A stretch of 64,000 nucleotides of DNA from Streptomyces sp. MspMP-M5 (GTDB lineage Bacteria > Actinomycetota > Actinomycetes > Streptomycetales > Streptomycetaceae). Positions 8,084 through 16,714 of this stretch are shown piece by piece. Both the position numbers and the translations under genes were made by a program. Positions within the stretch are counted from its first letter, which is position 1, and each line of letters opens with the position of its first letter. The notes beneath the pieces are model-generated. The model saw nothing but the letters and a program-made list of their open reading frames with translations, was not told the origin of the DNA and did no database searches. Where the stretch lies: contig NZ_KB891962.1 of assembly GCF_000373585.1 (NCBI RefSeq), forward strand, positions 62,001-126,000, given 5' to 3'.

Positions 8084-9745
8084 GTGCCATCGGGTTCCGA
8101 CACCACCGCAGCAGCCGCGCGCGGCACCGCGCCCGACGGCGTGGTGCCGTCCGTGGCGAACGGCGATCGCCGCCCCGGCCGCGTCCGCCGGCTGGCCGCC
8201 CTGGCCCGCCGCGAGGCGCCGCGCACCGCCCTGGCGGCCGTCGCCGGCCTCGCGCTGGGCCTGGCCTTCCCGCCGTACGGCCTGTGGCCGCTGTCCCTGG
8301 TCGCGGTGGCCGCACTGTCGCTGCTGACCCGCGGCCGGCGGGCCCGCCAGGGTGCCTGGACCGGCTTCGCGTTCGGGCTGCCGTTCTTCCTCGTGCTGCT
8401 CAAGTGGCTGCATGTGGTCGGCTGGGACGCGGTGGCGGGCCTGTCCGTCGCCGAGGCGCTCTTCGTGGTGCTGCTGGGCGCGGGGCTGGCACTCACCTCC
8501 CGACTGCCCGGCCGGCCGGTGTGGGCCGCGTGTCTGTGGGTCGCCCAGGAATGGGCCCGGGACCGGCTGCCGTTCGGCGGCTTCCCCTGGGGCCGGCTGG
8601 CGTTCGCCAACACCGGCTCGCCGTTCACCCCGCTCGCCGCGCTCGGCGGCGCCCCGCTGGTCACCTTCGCCGTCGCGCTCGCCGGCGCGCTGCTGGCCGG
8701 CTGCGCGGTCGCCCTGTGGAGGATGCGCCGGGGCGGCGGCCCGCGGGCCCTGGTCCGGACGCTGGAGGCGTTCGGACTGGCCGCCGCGGTCAGCCTGGCC
8801 GGTCTGGCCGTCCCGGTCCCCACCAAGGCCGACGACACGGTCCGGATCGCCGTGGTGCAGGGCAACGTCCAGCAGCCCGGCATGGACTTCCTGGGCCGCC
8901 CGATGAAGATCCTGGACAACCACGCCACCGCCACCGAGAAGCTCGCCGACGACGTCCGCCACCACCGCGTGCCCAAGCCGGACCTGGTCATCTGGCCCGA
9001 GAACTCCTCGGACCTGGACCCCTTCCAGTACCCGCAGGCGTACGACCGGATCGAGGAGGCGGTGCAGGCGATCGGCGTGCCCGTCCTCGTCGGCGCCCTG
9101 GTCGACCACCCGACCAAGCCCGGCTACGTCTTCAACGAGGGCATCGTCTGGGATCCCAAGACGGGCCCGGGGGCCTCGTACACCAAGCAGCACCCGGTGC
9201 CGTTCGGCGAGTACGTCCCGTTCCGGGAGCAGCTCAGCAAGATCATCACGCGGTTCCAGCGGGTGCCCCGCGACTTCTACCCCGGTGATCACACCGGCCT
9301 GCTGAAGGTCGGCCCGGCCAGGCTCGGCGACGTCATCTGCTTCGAGGTCGCCTACGACGAGATCGTCCACGACACCGTCCGCGCGGGCGCCCGGGCCCTG
9401 GTCATCCAGACCAACAACGCCACCTACGGGCGCACCGGCCAGCCCGAGCAGCAGCTGGCGATGTCCAAGCTGCGGGCCGTCGAGCACGGCCGGGCCGTGG
9501 TCACCGCGGCCACCAGCGGGATCAGCGCGGTGGTCGCCCCCGACGGGACCGTTACGCACCAGATTCCCGAATTCACCCAGGGTGTGGTCTCGGCGCGCAT
9601 CCCGCTGCGCGACGAAACGACGCTCGCCGACCGCATTGGCGCGGCTCCCGAGTGGCTGCTCGCTATCGTGGGCCTCCTGTCCTGCGGGGCCGCCGTCATC
9701 GCCGGCCGGCGCAGGCGTACGAAGGACGAGAAGGGACAGCAGTGA
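8084..9745 (+). CDS. lnt: Apolipoprotein N-acyltransferase
   Basis: Membrane enzyme of 553 residues that transfers a third acyl chain to the N-terminal Cys of lipoproteins on the outer face of the cytoplasmic membrane. The N-terminal half contains about six hydrophobic helices; residues 285-530 are the nitrilase-like domain with the Glu (LVIWPENSSD), Lys (YTKQHPVPFGEY) and Cys (GDVICFEVAYDE) of the catalytic triad. A last hydrophobic helix ends in a basic tail. GTG at 8084 follows AGGAAGG. The stop overlaps the GTG of the next gene (GTGA), so expression is coupled to Ppm1; in Mycobacterium tuberculosis the two activities are one fused protein. This gene order matches my recollection of S. coelicolor around SCO1421-1424. 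Confidence 0.93.
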   Translation: MPSGSDTTAAAARGTAPDGVVPSVANGDRRPGRVRRLAALARREAPRTALAAVAGLALGLAFPPYGLWPLSLVAVAALSLLTRGRRARQGAWTGFAFGLPFFLVLLKWLHVVGWDAVAGLSVAEALFVVLLGAGLALTSRLPGRPVWAACLWVAQEWARDRLPFGGFPWGRLAFANTGSPFTPLAALGGAPLVTFAVALAGALLAGCAVALWRMRRGGGPRALVRTLEAFGLAAAVSLAGLAVPVPTKADDTVRIAVVQGNVQQPGMDFLGRPMKILDNHATATEKLADDVRHHRVPKPDLVIWPENSSDLDPFQYPQAYDRIEEAVQAIGVPVLVGALVDHPTKPGYVFNEGIVWDPKTGPGASYTKQHPVPFGEYVPFREQLSKIITRFQRVPRDFYPGDHTGLLKVGPARLGDVICFEVAYDEIVHDTVRAGARALVIQTNNATYGRTGQPEQQLAMSKLRAVEHGRAVVTAATSGISAVVAPDGTVTHQIPEFTQGVVSARIPLRDETTLADRIGAAPEWLLAIVGLLSCGAAVIAGRRRRTKDEKGQQ

Positions 9746-10497
9746 CAGACGGTCAGCGGCAGTACGGCCCGCTCGGCACCACGTTGGTGATCATTCCGAC
9801 GTACAACGAGGCGGAGAACATCAAGCCGATCGTCACGCGGGTGCGGTCCGCCGTCCCCGAGGCGCACGTCCTGATCGCGGACGACAACAGTCCCGACGGC
9901 ACCGGCAAGCTCGCCGACGAACTGGCCGCCGAGGACGACAAGGTCCACGTCCTGCACCGCAAGGGCAAGGAGGGGCTGGGCGCCGCCTACCTCGCGGGCT
10001 TCCGCTGGGGCATCGAGCAGGGCCACGGCGTGCTGGTGGAGATGGACGCCGACGGCTCCCACCAGCCCGAGGAGCTGCCCCGGCTGCTGACCGCCCTCAA
10101 GGGCGCCGACCTGGTGCTGGGCTCGCGCTGGGTGCCCGGCGGCCGGGTGGTCAACTGGCCCAAGCACCGCGAGATCCTCTCCCGCGGTGGCTCCACCTAC
10201 TCCCGGCTGATGCTGGACGTCCCGATCCGCGACGTCACCGGCGGCTTCCGGGCCTTCCGGGTGGAGACGCTGCAGGGGCTGGGCCTGGACGAGGTCGCGT
10301 CCCAGGGCTACTGCTTCCAGGTCGACCTGGCCCGCCGGGCCGTCCAGGCCGGCTTCCACGTCGTCGAGGTGCCCATCACCTTCGTCGAACGGGAGCTGGG
10401 CGCCAGCAAGATGAGCCGCGACATCGTCGTGGAGGCCCTCTGGCGGATCACCGCCTGGGGCGTCGGTTCCAAGGTGAGCAGGATCCGCGGTCGCTGA
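9742..10497 (+). CDS. ppm1: Polyprenol monophosphomannose synthase
   Basis: A 251-residue GT2 glycosyltransferase making polyprenyl-phosphate-mannose from GDP-mannose, the donor for protein O-mannosylation and other extracytoplasmic mannosylation. Motifs in order: LVIIPTYNEAENI, ADDNSPDGTG, the metal-binding MDADGSHQPE (DAD), and FRAFRVETL with FVERELGASKMS near the end, all typical of Dpm1-like enzymes. It lacks a C-terminal membrane domain, and membrane recruitment through the neighbouring Lnt has been shown for the mycobacterial pair. The GTG at 9742 overlaps the lnt stop, with AAGGGA upstream. Confidence 0.93.
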   Translation: MTDGQRQYGPLGTTLVIIPTYNEAENIKPIVTRVRSAVPEAHVLIADDNSPDGTGKLADELAAEDDKVHVLHRKGKEGLGAAYLAGFRWGIEQGHGVLVEMDADGSHQPEELPRLLTALKGADLVLGSRWVPGGRVVNWPKHREILSRGGSTYSRLMLDVPIRDVTGGFRAFRVETLQGLGLDEVASQGYCFQVDLARRAVQAGFHVVEVPITFVERELGASKMSRDIVVEALWRITAWGVGSKVSRIRGR

Positions 10498-10531
10498 CCC
10501 CGGTTCGGAACGGGCCAGGCACACTGGTGGC

Positions 10532-11104
10532 ATGACGTTCGGAGCCACGCCGCCACCGCCCGGTCCCCGCCCACCCCGTTCGCGCGTCCGCCGGTTCGCG
10601 CCGTTGGGCATCGCCGCCTGGATGGTGCTGGAGATCTGGCTGCTGACGGTCATCGGCGGCGCCACCAACGGCCTGACGGTCTTTCTGCTGCTGCTCGCGG
10701 GGGTGCTCGCCGGCGGTGCGGTGATCAAGCGGGCCGGCCGCCGTGCCTGGCGCAACCTCACCGGCGCCCTGCAGACCGGCGGCGCCCCCGAGACACCCCG
10801 CGAGACCGGCTCCGCCGGCACCGGCACCACCCTCCCGATGATCGGCGGGCTGCTGCTGATGGTGCCCGGCCTGCTGTCGGACGTGCTCGGACTGCTCTGC
10901 CTCTTCCCGCCGACCGGCCGGCTGATCCTGCGCCGCGCCGACCGGCTGCTGACCCGGTCGGGCAGCTTCACCGCCGGGTCCTTCGGCGACGTGTACCAGC
11001 AGGCGCGCATGCACCGCCCGGACGGCAAGGTCGTCCAGGGCGAGGTGATCCACCCCGACGAGCCGCCGGCCGCCCGGCGCCAGGACCCGCCGCTCACCCG
11101 CTGA
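10532..11104 (+). CDS. fxsA: FxsA-family membrane protein
   Basis: A 190-residue integral membrane protein of the FxsA family (in Escherichia coli linked to F-plasmid exclusion of phage T7; general role unclear). Pro/Arg-rich N-terminus, then three hydrophobic helices at about residues 24-40, 46-65 and 98-120, with the family-like LPMIGGLLLMVPGLLSDVLG. The C-terminal 60 residues are hydrophilic and cytoplasmic. CACACT ends six bases before the ATG and there is no Shine-Dalgarno sequence, so a leaderless mRNA is likely. It ends just before a bidirectional terminator shared with rbpA. Confidence 0.85.
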   Translation: MTFGATPPPPGPRPPRSRVRRFAPLGIAAWMVLEIWLLTVIGGATNGLTVFLLLLAGVLAGGAVIKRAGRRAWRNLTGALQTGGAPETPRETGSAGTGTTLPMIGGLLLMVPGLLSDVLGLLCLFPPTGRLILRRADRLLTRSGSFTAGSFGDVYQQARMHRPDGKVVQGEVIHPDEPPAARRQDPPLTR

Positions 11105-11123
11105 ACACCGGTCGCGGACACGG

Positions 11124-11165
11124 CAAGGGCCGGTGCCACCGTCGGTACGGTGGCACCGGCCCTTG
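11124..11165. terminator. Bidirectional terminator between fxsA and rbpA
   Basis: A perfect 18-bp inverted repeat (arms 11124-11141 and 11148-11165, starting CAAGGGCCGG) with loop TCGGTA sits between two convergent genes, 20 bases past the fxsA stop and 27 bases past the rbpA stop. Confidence 0.9.
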
Positions 11166-11191
11166 TGTGCCGCTCTGCTCGATCCGCCTCG

Positions 11192-11569
11192 TCAGGCGGA
11201 CTTGCGGTTGCTGTCGCGCGGATGCACGGCGATGTTCATGGTGCCGGAGCGCAGGACCGCCAGCCGCTCGGCCAGCACTTCCTCCAGCTCCTCGCGGGTC
11301 CGCCGCTCCATGAGCATGTCCCAGTGCGTACGCGCCGGCTTGCCCTTCTTCTCCTCAGGACCATCCCCATCCACCAGGAGCGAGGGTGCGCCGCACACCT
11401 TGCACTCCCACTCCGGCGGAATCTCGGCCTCAACCGAGAACGGCATCTCGAAACGATGTCCGTTCTGGCATGCGTACTCCACCGCCTGGCGCGGGGCCAG
11501 GTCGATGCCGCGGTCGGTCTCGTAGCTGGTCACCACGAGGCGCGTGCCGCGGAGAGCTCGCTCACTCAT
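11192..11569 (-). CDS. rbpA: RNA polymerase-binding protein RbpA
   Basis: Actinobacterial general transcription factor of 125 residues that binds RNA polymerase and the principal sigma factor and stabilises the open complex. The central part has a zinc ribbon: CQNGH and CKVCG supply Cys/His/Cys/Cys. The C-terminal helix (THWDMLMERRTREELEEVLAERL) is the sigma-interaction domain, and the linker before it carries basic residues. The start MSERALRG at 11569 follows GGGAGG and gives the usual length; an upstream in-frame start would add ten residues. A SigR-type promoter at 11657-11632 matches the thiol-stress control reported in S. coelicolor. Confidence 0.97.
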   Translation of the reverse strand: MSERALRGTRLVVTSYETDRGIDLAPRQAVEYACQNGHRFEMPFSVEAEIPPEWECKVCGAPSLLVDGDGPEEKKGKPARTHWDMLMERRTREELEEVLAERLAVLRSGTMNIAVHPRDSNRKSA

Positions 11570-11631
11570 GAATCGTGCCTCCCGGGCTTTGTCGCCCACA
11601 GGACAGGTGTCGCTGTCGTCGTCATCCGGTC

Positions 11632-11657
11632 AACGTCCGGTCGGCGGTGAAGATTCC
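11632..11657 (-). promoter_or_regulatory. SigR-type promoter of rbpA
   Basis: On the minus strand GGAAT (11657-11653), exactly 18 bases, then GTT (11634-11632) match the SigR consensus GGAAT-N18-GTT perfectly, about 60 bases upstream of the rbpA start. Disulphide-stress induction of rbpA through SigR is known in S. coelicolor. Confidence 0.85.
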
Positions 11658-11731
11658 CGTCATCGGGACATGCGTCGCCTGCGTCGCCCGTCGTGCCGCC
11701 CCTTGTTGTACCCACCAACGCCCGGTTTGTC

Positions 11732-11749
11732 ACATCTGGCAGCAGATGT
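11732..11749. promoter_or_regulatory. Inverted repeat upstream of rbpA
   Basis: ACATCTG-gcag-CAGATGT, a perfect 7-4-7 inverted repeat, lies about 75 bases upstream of the SigR promoter, in the gap between rbpA and the GDPD gene. It may be a protein site for a second rbpA promoter; nothing identifies the factor. Confidence 0.35.
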
Positions 11750-11894
11750 CACCCAGCGCCTCAAGGTGTTGAGCGCGCAGTAACGGTCCGCCTGGTGAGC
11801 CAAAGGCGTACACTACCGCCCCGCACCCTGAAGGGCTAAATCCGGTCACGTACCGGATTCCCGGCCGCGGCGATCGCCCGGGAGCAGAAGCGCC

Positions 11895-12695
11895 CTAGAC
11901 CCAGCATCCCCGTTCGGTCAGCACTGTGCGCAGGGTCTCGATGTGGTCGGTCATGATGCCGTCGACGCCCAGGTCCAGGAGGGTGCCCATCCGGTCGGCG
12001 TCGTTGACCGTCCAGACGTGTACCTGCAGGCCCAGTGCGTGCGCGGCGCGCAGGAAGAGGGGGTCGACGACGCGGATCCCGGACTGCCGCTCGGGGACCT
12101 GGACGCAGACCGCGCTGCGCCGCACCGCCGCGCCCAGCAGCCGGTCCAGCGGCAGTGCCCCGCGCCCGTAGGAGCGCAGCCGCAGCCCGGCCACCCCGCG
12201 GATGCCCAGCGAGCTGGCCATCCGGCCGCCGGCCAGCCGCTGCGCCCGGGCCACCCGGGCCTCGGAGAACGAGCCGACGCACACCCGGTCCCAGGCGCCG
12301 GTGCGGCGCAGCAGGGCCAGCAGCGGCTCCAGCGCGCCCTCCGCCTTCAGGTCGACGTTCCACCGTGCCTCGGGGAACTCCTCCAGCAGCTCCTCGAAGA
12401 GCGGCAGCGGCTCCCGGCCGGCGACCCGGGCCCGGCGGACCGCCCGCCAGGGGAGTTCCGCGATGGCCCCGCCGGAATCCGTGACGCGGTCCAGGGTCGG
12501 ATCGTGGAAGGCGACCAGGGCGCCGTCCGAGGTGGCGTGGACATCGGTCTCCAGATAGCGGTAGCCGAGGTCCACCGCGCGGCGGAAGGCGGCGGCGGTG
12601 TTCTCCAGACCGTCCGCGGCCCCGCCGCGGTGGGCGAAGGGCAGCGGACCGGGGTGGTCGAGATAGGGATGGCGCAGGCGTATCGCAGGGGTCAC
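11895..12695 (-). CDS. Glycerophosphodiester phosphodiesterase
   Basis: A 266-residue GDPD/UgpQ-type enzyme that hydrolyses glycerophosphodiesters to glycerol-3-phosphate and an alcohol. Catalytic features: FAHRGGAADGLENT at residue 16 (HR plus Glu), ETDVHATSDGALVAFHDPTLDR (metal Glu/Asp and catalytic His), WNVDLKAEG, and the C-terminal VHVWTVND and GVDGIMTD. No signal peptide, so it is cytoplasmic. The GTG overlaps the stop of the upstream YczE-like gene (GTGA), indicating coupled translation. No obvious functional tie to that membrane protein is known. Confidence 0.93.
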   Translation of the reverse strand: MTPAIRLRHPYLDHPGPLPFAHRGGAADGLENTAAAFRRAVDLGYRYLETDVHATSDGALVAFHDPTLDRVTDSGGAIAELPWRAVRRARVAGREPLPLFEELLEEFPEARWNVDLKAEGALEPLLALLRRTGAWDRVCVGSFSEARVARAQRLAGGRMASSLGIRGVAGLRLRSYGRGALPLDRLLGAAVRRSAVCVQVPERQSGIRVVDPLFLRAAHALGLQVHVWTVNDADRMGTLLDLGVDGIMTDHIETLRTVLTERGCWV

Positions 12696-13378
12696 TCCCG
12701 CAGTATCGCGCGCTCCGGTGACGGCTCGGGGGAGCGGGCCACCACGGTGGACGGCCGCTCGGGCAGCCCCTTGATCGCGAAACGGCGCAGGAAGAACTGC
12801 GCCAGCGGCCCGATGGCCAGGGCGTAGACCACCGTGCCCACCCCGAACGAGCCGCCGAGCGCAAAGCCCGCGGCCAGCACGGTCACCTCGATGCAGGTCC
12901 GCACCAGCCGGACCGGGCGGCCGGTGCGCCGGTGCAGGCCGGTCATCAGGCCGTCGCGCGGCCCCGGGCCGAAGCGCGCCGTGATGTAGAGGCCGGTGGC
13001 GGCGCCGTTGAGGAGGATCGCGGCGGCCAGCAGCGGGATGCGGACGGCCAGCGGTCCCACCGGGGGGACGAGGTCGAGCGTCGCGTCCATGACGAGCCCG
13101 AGAATCACCACGTTGGAGACCGTGCCCAGGCCGGGGCGCTGCCGCAGCGGGATCCACAGCAGCAGGATCAGCGCGCCGGAGACGATGGTGACGGTCCCGA
13201 TCGTCAGTCCCGTATGCCGGGCTATGCCCTGGTTGAGCACGCTCCACGGCTCCAGGCCCAGCCCGGCGCGGACCATCAGGCCCATGCTCGCTCCGTAGAG
13301 CACCAGCCCCGTATAGAGCTGTACGAGTCGGCGCGGCAGATGCGACCGCCCCGTGCCGGACCCCTGGGTGATGGACAC
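12692..13378 (-). CDS. YczE/YitT-like membrane protein
   Basis: A 228-residue polytopic membrane protein with about five or six hydrophobic helices and the family segments GLGLEPWSVLNQGIA and FGPGPRDGLMTGL in cytoplasmic loops. GTG at 13378 follows GGAGGGGG at seven bases and is preferred to the longer frame. Function unknown; transport is assumed. It is divergent from a MocR-type regulator, a pairing described as the YczR-YczE module, and the 101-base intergenic region carries repeated GGACTG boxes. It is translationally coupled to the GDPD gene downstream. Confidence 0.88.
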   Translation of the reverse strand: MSITQGSGTGRSHLPRRLVQLYTGLVLYGASMGLMVRAGLGLEPWSVLNQGIARHTGLTIGTVTIVSGALILLLWIPLRQRPGLGTVSNVVILGLVMDATLDLVPPVGPLAVRIPLLAAAILLNGAATGLYITARFGPGPRDGLMTGLHRRTGRPVRLVRTCIEVTVLAAGFALGGSFGVGTVVYALAIGPLAQFFLRRFAIKGLPERPSTVVARSPEPSPERAILRE

Positions 13379-13403
13379 GACGTTTCCCCCTCCTGGCAGG
13401 ATT

Positions 13404-13473
13404 GGACTGGTGCGTGCCACCATGTGGCATGTACGGGCTCGATATGTAGAGCCAATTCGGGGAAGGTGGACTG
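13404..13473. promoter_or_regulatory. Candidate MocR operator: repeated GGACTG boxes
   Basis: GGACTG occurs at 13404-13409 (within ATTGGACTGG) and 13468-13473 (within GGTGGACTGATC), 64 bases apart in the same orientation, between the divergent YczE-like and MocR genes. Between them lies GCCACcatGTGGC (13416-13428), a 5-3-5 inverted repeat. MocR proteins typically bind direct repeats, and the second box covers the region just before the mocR start, suggesting autoregulation. Confidence 0.45.
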
Positions 13474-13479
13474 ATCTTT

Positions 13480-14985
13480 ATGGCGCAGTGGACTTCCGCG
13501 GTAGGGGCGCCGCAACTCGCCCGGCTGCTCCGGTCGCAGGACCCGCGGGCCGCCGAACTCACCGCGAACGGGCGGAAGTTGCCCGCCTACCGCAGCCTGG
13601 CCGACGGCGTCCGCCGGCTCGTCCTCGAAGGCCGGGTGCCGGTCGCCGCCCGGCTCCCCGCCGAGCGCGAACTGGCCGCCGCGTTCGGCGTCAGCCGCAC
13701 CACCGTCGCCGCCGCCTACGAGGCGCTGCGCGCCGAGGGCTTCCTGGAGTCCCGGCGCGGCTCGGGCAGCTGGACCGCCGTCCCGGCGGGCAGCCCGCTG
13801 CCCACCCGCGGCCTGGAACCGCTCCCGCCGGAGGCCGCGGGGTCGATGATCGACCTCGGCTGCGCCGCCCTGCCGGCCCCCGAGCCCTGGCTCACCCGCG
13901 CCGTCCAGGGCGCCATGGCCGACCTGCCGCTCTACGCCCACACCCACGGCGACTACCCGGCCGGTCTGCCCGTGCTGCGGCAGGCGCTCGCCGACCGCTA
14001 CACCGCCCGCGGCATCCCCACCATGCCCGAGCAGATCATGGTCACCACCGGAGCGATGGGCGCCGTCGCCGCGATCTGCCGCCTGTGCACCGGCCCCGGT
14101 GAACGGGTGGCCGTCGACTCGCCCTCGTACGCCAACATCCTCCAGCTGATGCGCGACGCCGGCGCCCGGCTCGTGCCGGTGGCCCTCGGCGAGCGGCTGG
14201 CGGGCTGGGACATCCCGGCCTGGCGCCAGGTGATGCGGGACGCCGCGCCCCGGATGGCCTATGTCGTCGCCGACTTCCACAACCCCACCGGCAGCCTCGC
14301 CACAGAGGACCAGCGCCGCCGCCTGGTGGACGCCGCGCGCTCGGCCGGCACCCTGCTCGTCGTCGACGAGACCATGACCGAGATCGTGCTCGACCCGGAC
14401 ACCGAACCGCCCCGCCCGGTCTGCGCGTTCGACCCGGCCGGCAGCGCGGTGATCACCGTCGGCTCGGCCAGCAAGGCGTTCTGGGCCGGGATGCGGATTG
14501 GCTGGGTACGGGCCGCGCCCGACCTGATCCGCAGCCTGGTCGCCGCCCGCGCCTACTCCGACCTCGGCTCGCCCGTCCTCGAACAGCTCGCCATCGCCTC
14601 CCTCCTGGAGACCGGCGGCTGGGAGGAGGCCGTCGGGATCCGCCGCGAACAGGCCCGGGAGAACCGCGACGCGATCGTCGACGCGCTCCACCGGCACCTG
14701 CCCGACTGGGAGTTCAGCGTGCCGCGCGGCGGCCTGACCCTCTGGGCCCGCACCGGCGGGCTGTCCGGCTCGCGGATCGCCGAGGCGGGGGAGCGGCTCG
14801 GGGTGCGGGTCCCCTCCGGGCCGCGGTTCGGCGTCGACGGCGCCTTCGAGGGCTTCGTCCGGCTGCCCTTCACGGTCAGCGGCGCGGTCGCCGAGGAGGC
14901 CGCGGTCCGGCTGGCCAGGGCGGCCCGGCTGGTGGCGACCGGGGCGCCGGTGGATGCGGAGCCGCCGCAGGCCCTCGTCGCCTGA
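13480..14985 (+). CDS. MocR-type GntR/aminotransferase regulator (YczR-like)
   Basis: A 501-residue fusion of a GntR winged helix (residues 30-100, with LPAERELAAAFGVSRTTVAA and RRGSGSW) to a class I aminotransferase-like domain. The PLP Lys is in VGSASKAFWAGMRIGW, and DFHNPTG and the downstream LPFTVSG are also typical. MocR proteins use PLP or a PLP adduct as ligand and mostly act as regulators, not transaminases. It is divergent from a YczE-like membrane protein, the arrangement that names the YczR subgroup. The ATG lies immediately after a GGACTG box. Confidence 0.92.
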   Translation: MAQWTSAVGAPQLARLLRSQDPRAAELTANGRKLPAYRSLADGVRRLVLEGRVPVAARLPAERELAAAFGVSRTTVAAAYEALRAEGFLESRRGSGSWTAVPAGSPLPTRGLEPLPPEAAGSMIDLGCAALPAPEPWLTRAVQGAMADLPLYAHTHGDYPAGLPVLRQALADRYTARGIPTMPEQIMVTTGAMGAVAAICRLCTGPGERVAVDSPSYANILQLMRDAGARLVPVALGERLAGWDIPAWRQVMRDAAPRMAYVVADFHNPTGSLATEDQRRRLVDAARSAGTLLVVDETMTEIVLDPDTEPPRPVCAFDPAGSAVITVGSASKAFWAGMRIGWVRAAPDLIRSLVAARAYSDLGSPVLEQLAIASLLETGGWEEAVGIRREQARENRDAIVDALHRHLPDWEFSVPRGGLTLWARTGGLSGSRIAEAGERLGVRVPSGPRFGVDGAFEGFVRLPFTVSGAVAEEAAVRLARAARLVATGAPVDAEPPQALVA

Positions 14986-14992
14986 GCGGGCG

Positions 14993-16633
14993 TCAGTCGC
15001 CGTTCACCGGCGCCGCGTCGGTGTGCTTGGCGAGGGACACCGGCCAGGCCGCGTCGTCCACCGGCTCCGCGTCGTCCGCCGGCAGCCCGTCCTCCACCGG
15101 CAGCGCGCCGTCCGCCGGCAGACCGCTGTGCTTCGGCAGCAGCTCCAGGACGGCCTGCCGGTGGTCCGCGCAGGCGGCCTCGTCGAACGGGTCGGGGGTG
15201 GCCGGCACCTGGAGGCGGAGCACCGGGCCGCCGCCGAGCCGGGCGTAGCCGCGGCCCGGCGGGACGTGGAGGAGCGGCGTGGTGCTGGGCGGGGCGCCGA
15301 GCACCGCCCGCACCTCCTGGGCGGTCGCCGGACCGAGCACCACCCGCGCCTTGGTGTGCGTCCGCAGCGGGTCGCTCAGCAGCTCGGCGGTCTCGAACTG
15401 GTCGGCCGCCGCCACCGTGACCTGTGCCGCCCGGCCGTGCCGCAGCGGCACCTGGAGCAGCCGCTGGGGGTCGCCCCGGCCTTCCACCGCCGCCAGATGG
15501 GACAGCGCCGTCAGCTTGTCCGCGATGATCCACAGCGGCCGCCGGGTGCTCGCCGGCGCGGGCTGCCCGGCCTGCCGCGCCCGGTCGGCGACGACCAGCC
15601 GCCGCTCGGTCTCGTGCGCCGCCCACTCCAGCGCCGCCAGCGCCCCGGCCAGCCCGCTCTCCACCGCCAGCACCCCGTGCCGCCCGGCCAGGCACCCGAA
15701 CTCGCCGGTGCCGCCGCCGTCGATCACCACCACATCGCCGTCCTGCAACGCCTGGAGCGCGATCGAGCGCAGCAGCGTCGTCCCGCCCGCGCCAGGCTGC
15801 CCCAGCGCCAGCAGATGCGGTTCGGTGGACCGCCGGCCGGTGCGCCACACCACCGGCGGCACGTCCCTGGCCGCGTCCCCGCACACCACCGGCAGCGTCC
15901 GCTGCACGGATTCCGGATCGGTGAAGCCGAGCACCGTCTCGCCCGGGGAGGTCACGAAGCGCTGCGTCGCGATGTCCGCCGGCAGCGGCCCGAGTGCCGT
16001 CATCACCAGCTGGTTGGCTTCCTCGTCCCAGTCGAAGCGGTACTCCCGGCCGCGCCCGGACTTGGCGTGCAGCAGCTGCTCGACGCGGGCCCGGGCGCCG
16101 GCCTCGCCGTCGGGGAAGTACGCCGGGTACGTCAGGTGCAGCCGCGCCGGCCGGCCGTCCTCGTCGAAGGCGTACGCGGTGAACGCCTCCTGCCAGTCAC
16201 CGTCATGGGCATACAGGAGACCGGGGTCGTCCTCGACGGAGAAGCAGGGCACCAGCGCCTCGTAGAGCGCCTGCAGCCGTCCGGTCTCGGCCTCGCTCGG
16301 ACCGGGCTCCACCTCCGGCTCCGGCTCCGGGGCCCGGCCCACCCAGGCCGCCACCGCCGCCACCGCCGCCAGCGCGAGCAGCGGCCCGTACGGCACCAGC
16401 GCCACCCCCACCACCACGCCGCCGACCAGGAAGCACAGCGTCCCCCGCTGCTCCTTGGGGGTCGCGGCCCAGCGTCCGCGCCCGGCCGCCGTCAGCCGGC
16501 GCAGACCCCGGCCGACGGTGATCAGCGGTTGCAGCACATCGCTCGCGCCGTCGGCGGCGCTCCGCGCCAGTTCGCGGCCGCGGGCGACCGGGGCGCTGCC
16601 GGTGAGGATACGGGGCAGGGGGCGCCGGGCCAC
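14993..16633 (-). CDS. FtsK/TraB-like ATPase with altered P-loop
   Basis: A 546-residue protein. Two hydrophobic helices sit at about residues 58-95, then a 150-residue domain of unknown type, then an FtsK/SpoIIIE-like nucleotide domain. The P-loop reads LALGQPGAGGTTLLRS, with Gly where the catalytic Lys should be; the Walker B-like segment is DGDVVVIDGGGTGEF. The C-terminus is acidic. It may be a membrane-bound translocase-like ATPase or an inactive relative. GTG at 16633 follows AGGAGAG. It forms a unit with a 64-residue membrane protein 81 bases upstream. I do not recognise a specific function; the pair looks conserved in streptomycetes. Confidence 0.75.
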   Translation of the reverse strand: MARRPLPRILTGSAPVARGRELARSAADGASDVLQPLITVGRGLRRLTAAGRGRWAATPKEQRGTLCFLVGGVVVGVALVPYGPLLALAAVAAVAAWVGRAPEPEPEVEPGPSEAETGRLQALYEALVPCFSVEDDPGLLYAHDGDWQEAFTAYAFDEDGRPARLHLTYPAYFPDGEAGARARVEQLLHAKSGRGREYRFDWDEEANQLVMTALGPLPADIATQRFVTSPGETVLGFTDPESVQRTLPVVCGDAARDVPPVVWRTGRRSTEPHLLALGQPGAGGTTLLRSIALQALQDGDVVVIDGGGTGEFGCLAGRHGVLAVESGLAGALAALEWAAHETERRLVVADRARQAGQPAPASTRRPLWIIADKLTALSHLAAVEGRGDPQRLLQVPLRHGRAAQVTVAAADQFETAELLSDPLRTHTKARVVLGPATAQEVRAVLGAPPSTTPLLHVPPGRGYARLGGGPVLRLQVPATPDPFDEAACADHRQAVLELLPKHSGLPADGALPVEDGLPADDAEPVDDAAWPVSLAKHTDAAPVNGD

Positions 16634-16714
16634 GGCTTCTCTCCTGGTGCTCGTAGGGACGGCGGGCCGCACGTCCGGCGGGAGGACGGCCCGCCGGGAT
16701 CCTTCGCACCCGCC

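Noticed and set aside
5735-9559. 1274-codon minus-strand ORF across the amidohydrolase and lnt
   Set aside because: Antisense shadow caused by high GC; the plus-strand genes have full family motifs and ribosome-binding or leaderless start signals.
11790-11835. TACACT as a plus-strand promoter
   Set aside because: No plus-strand gene follows; the next plus-strand gene is over 1.6 kb away.
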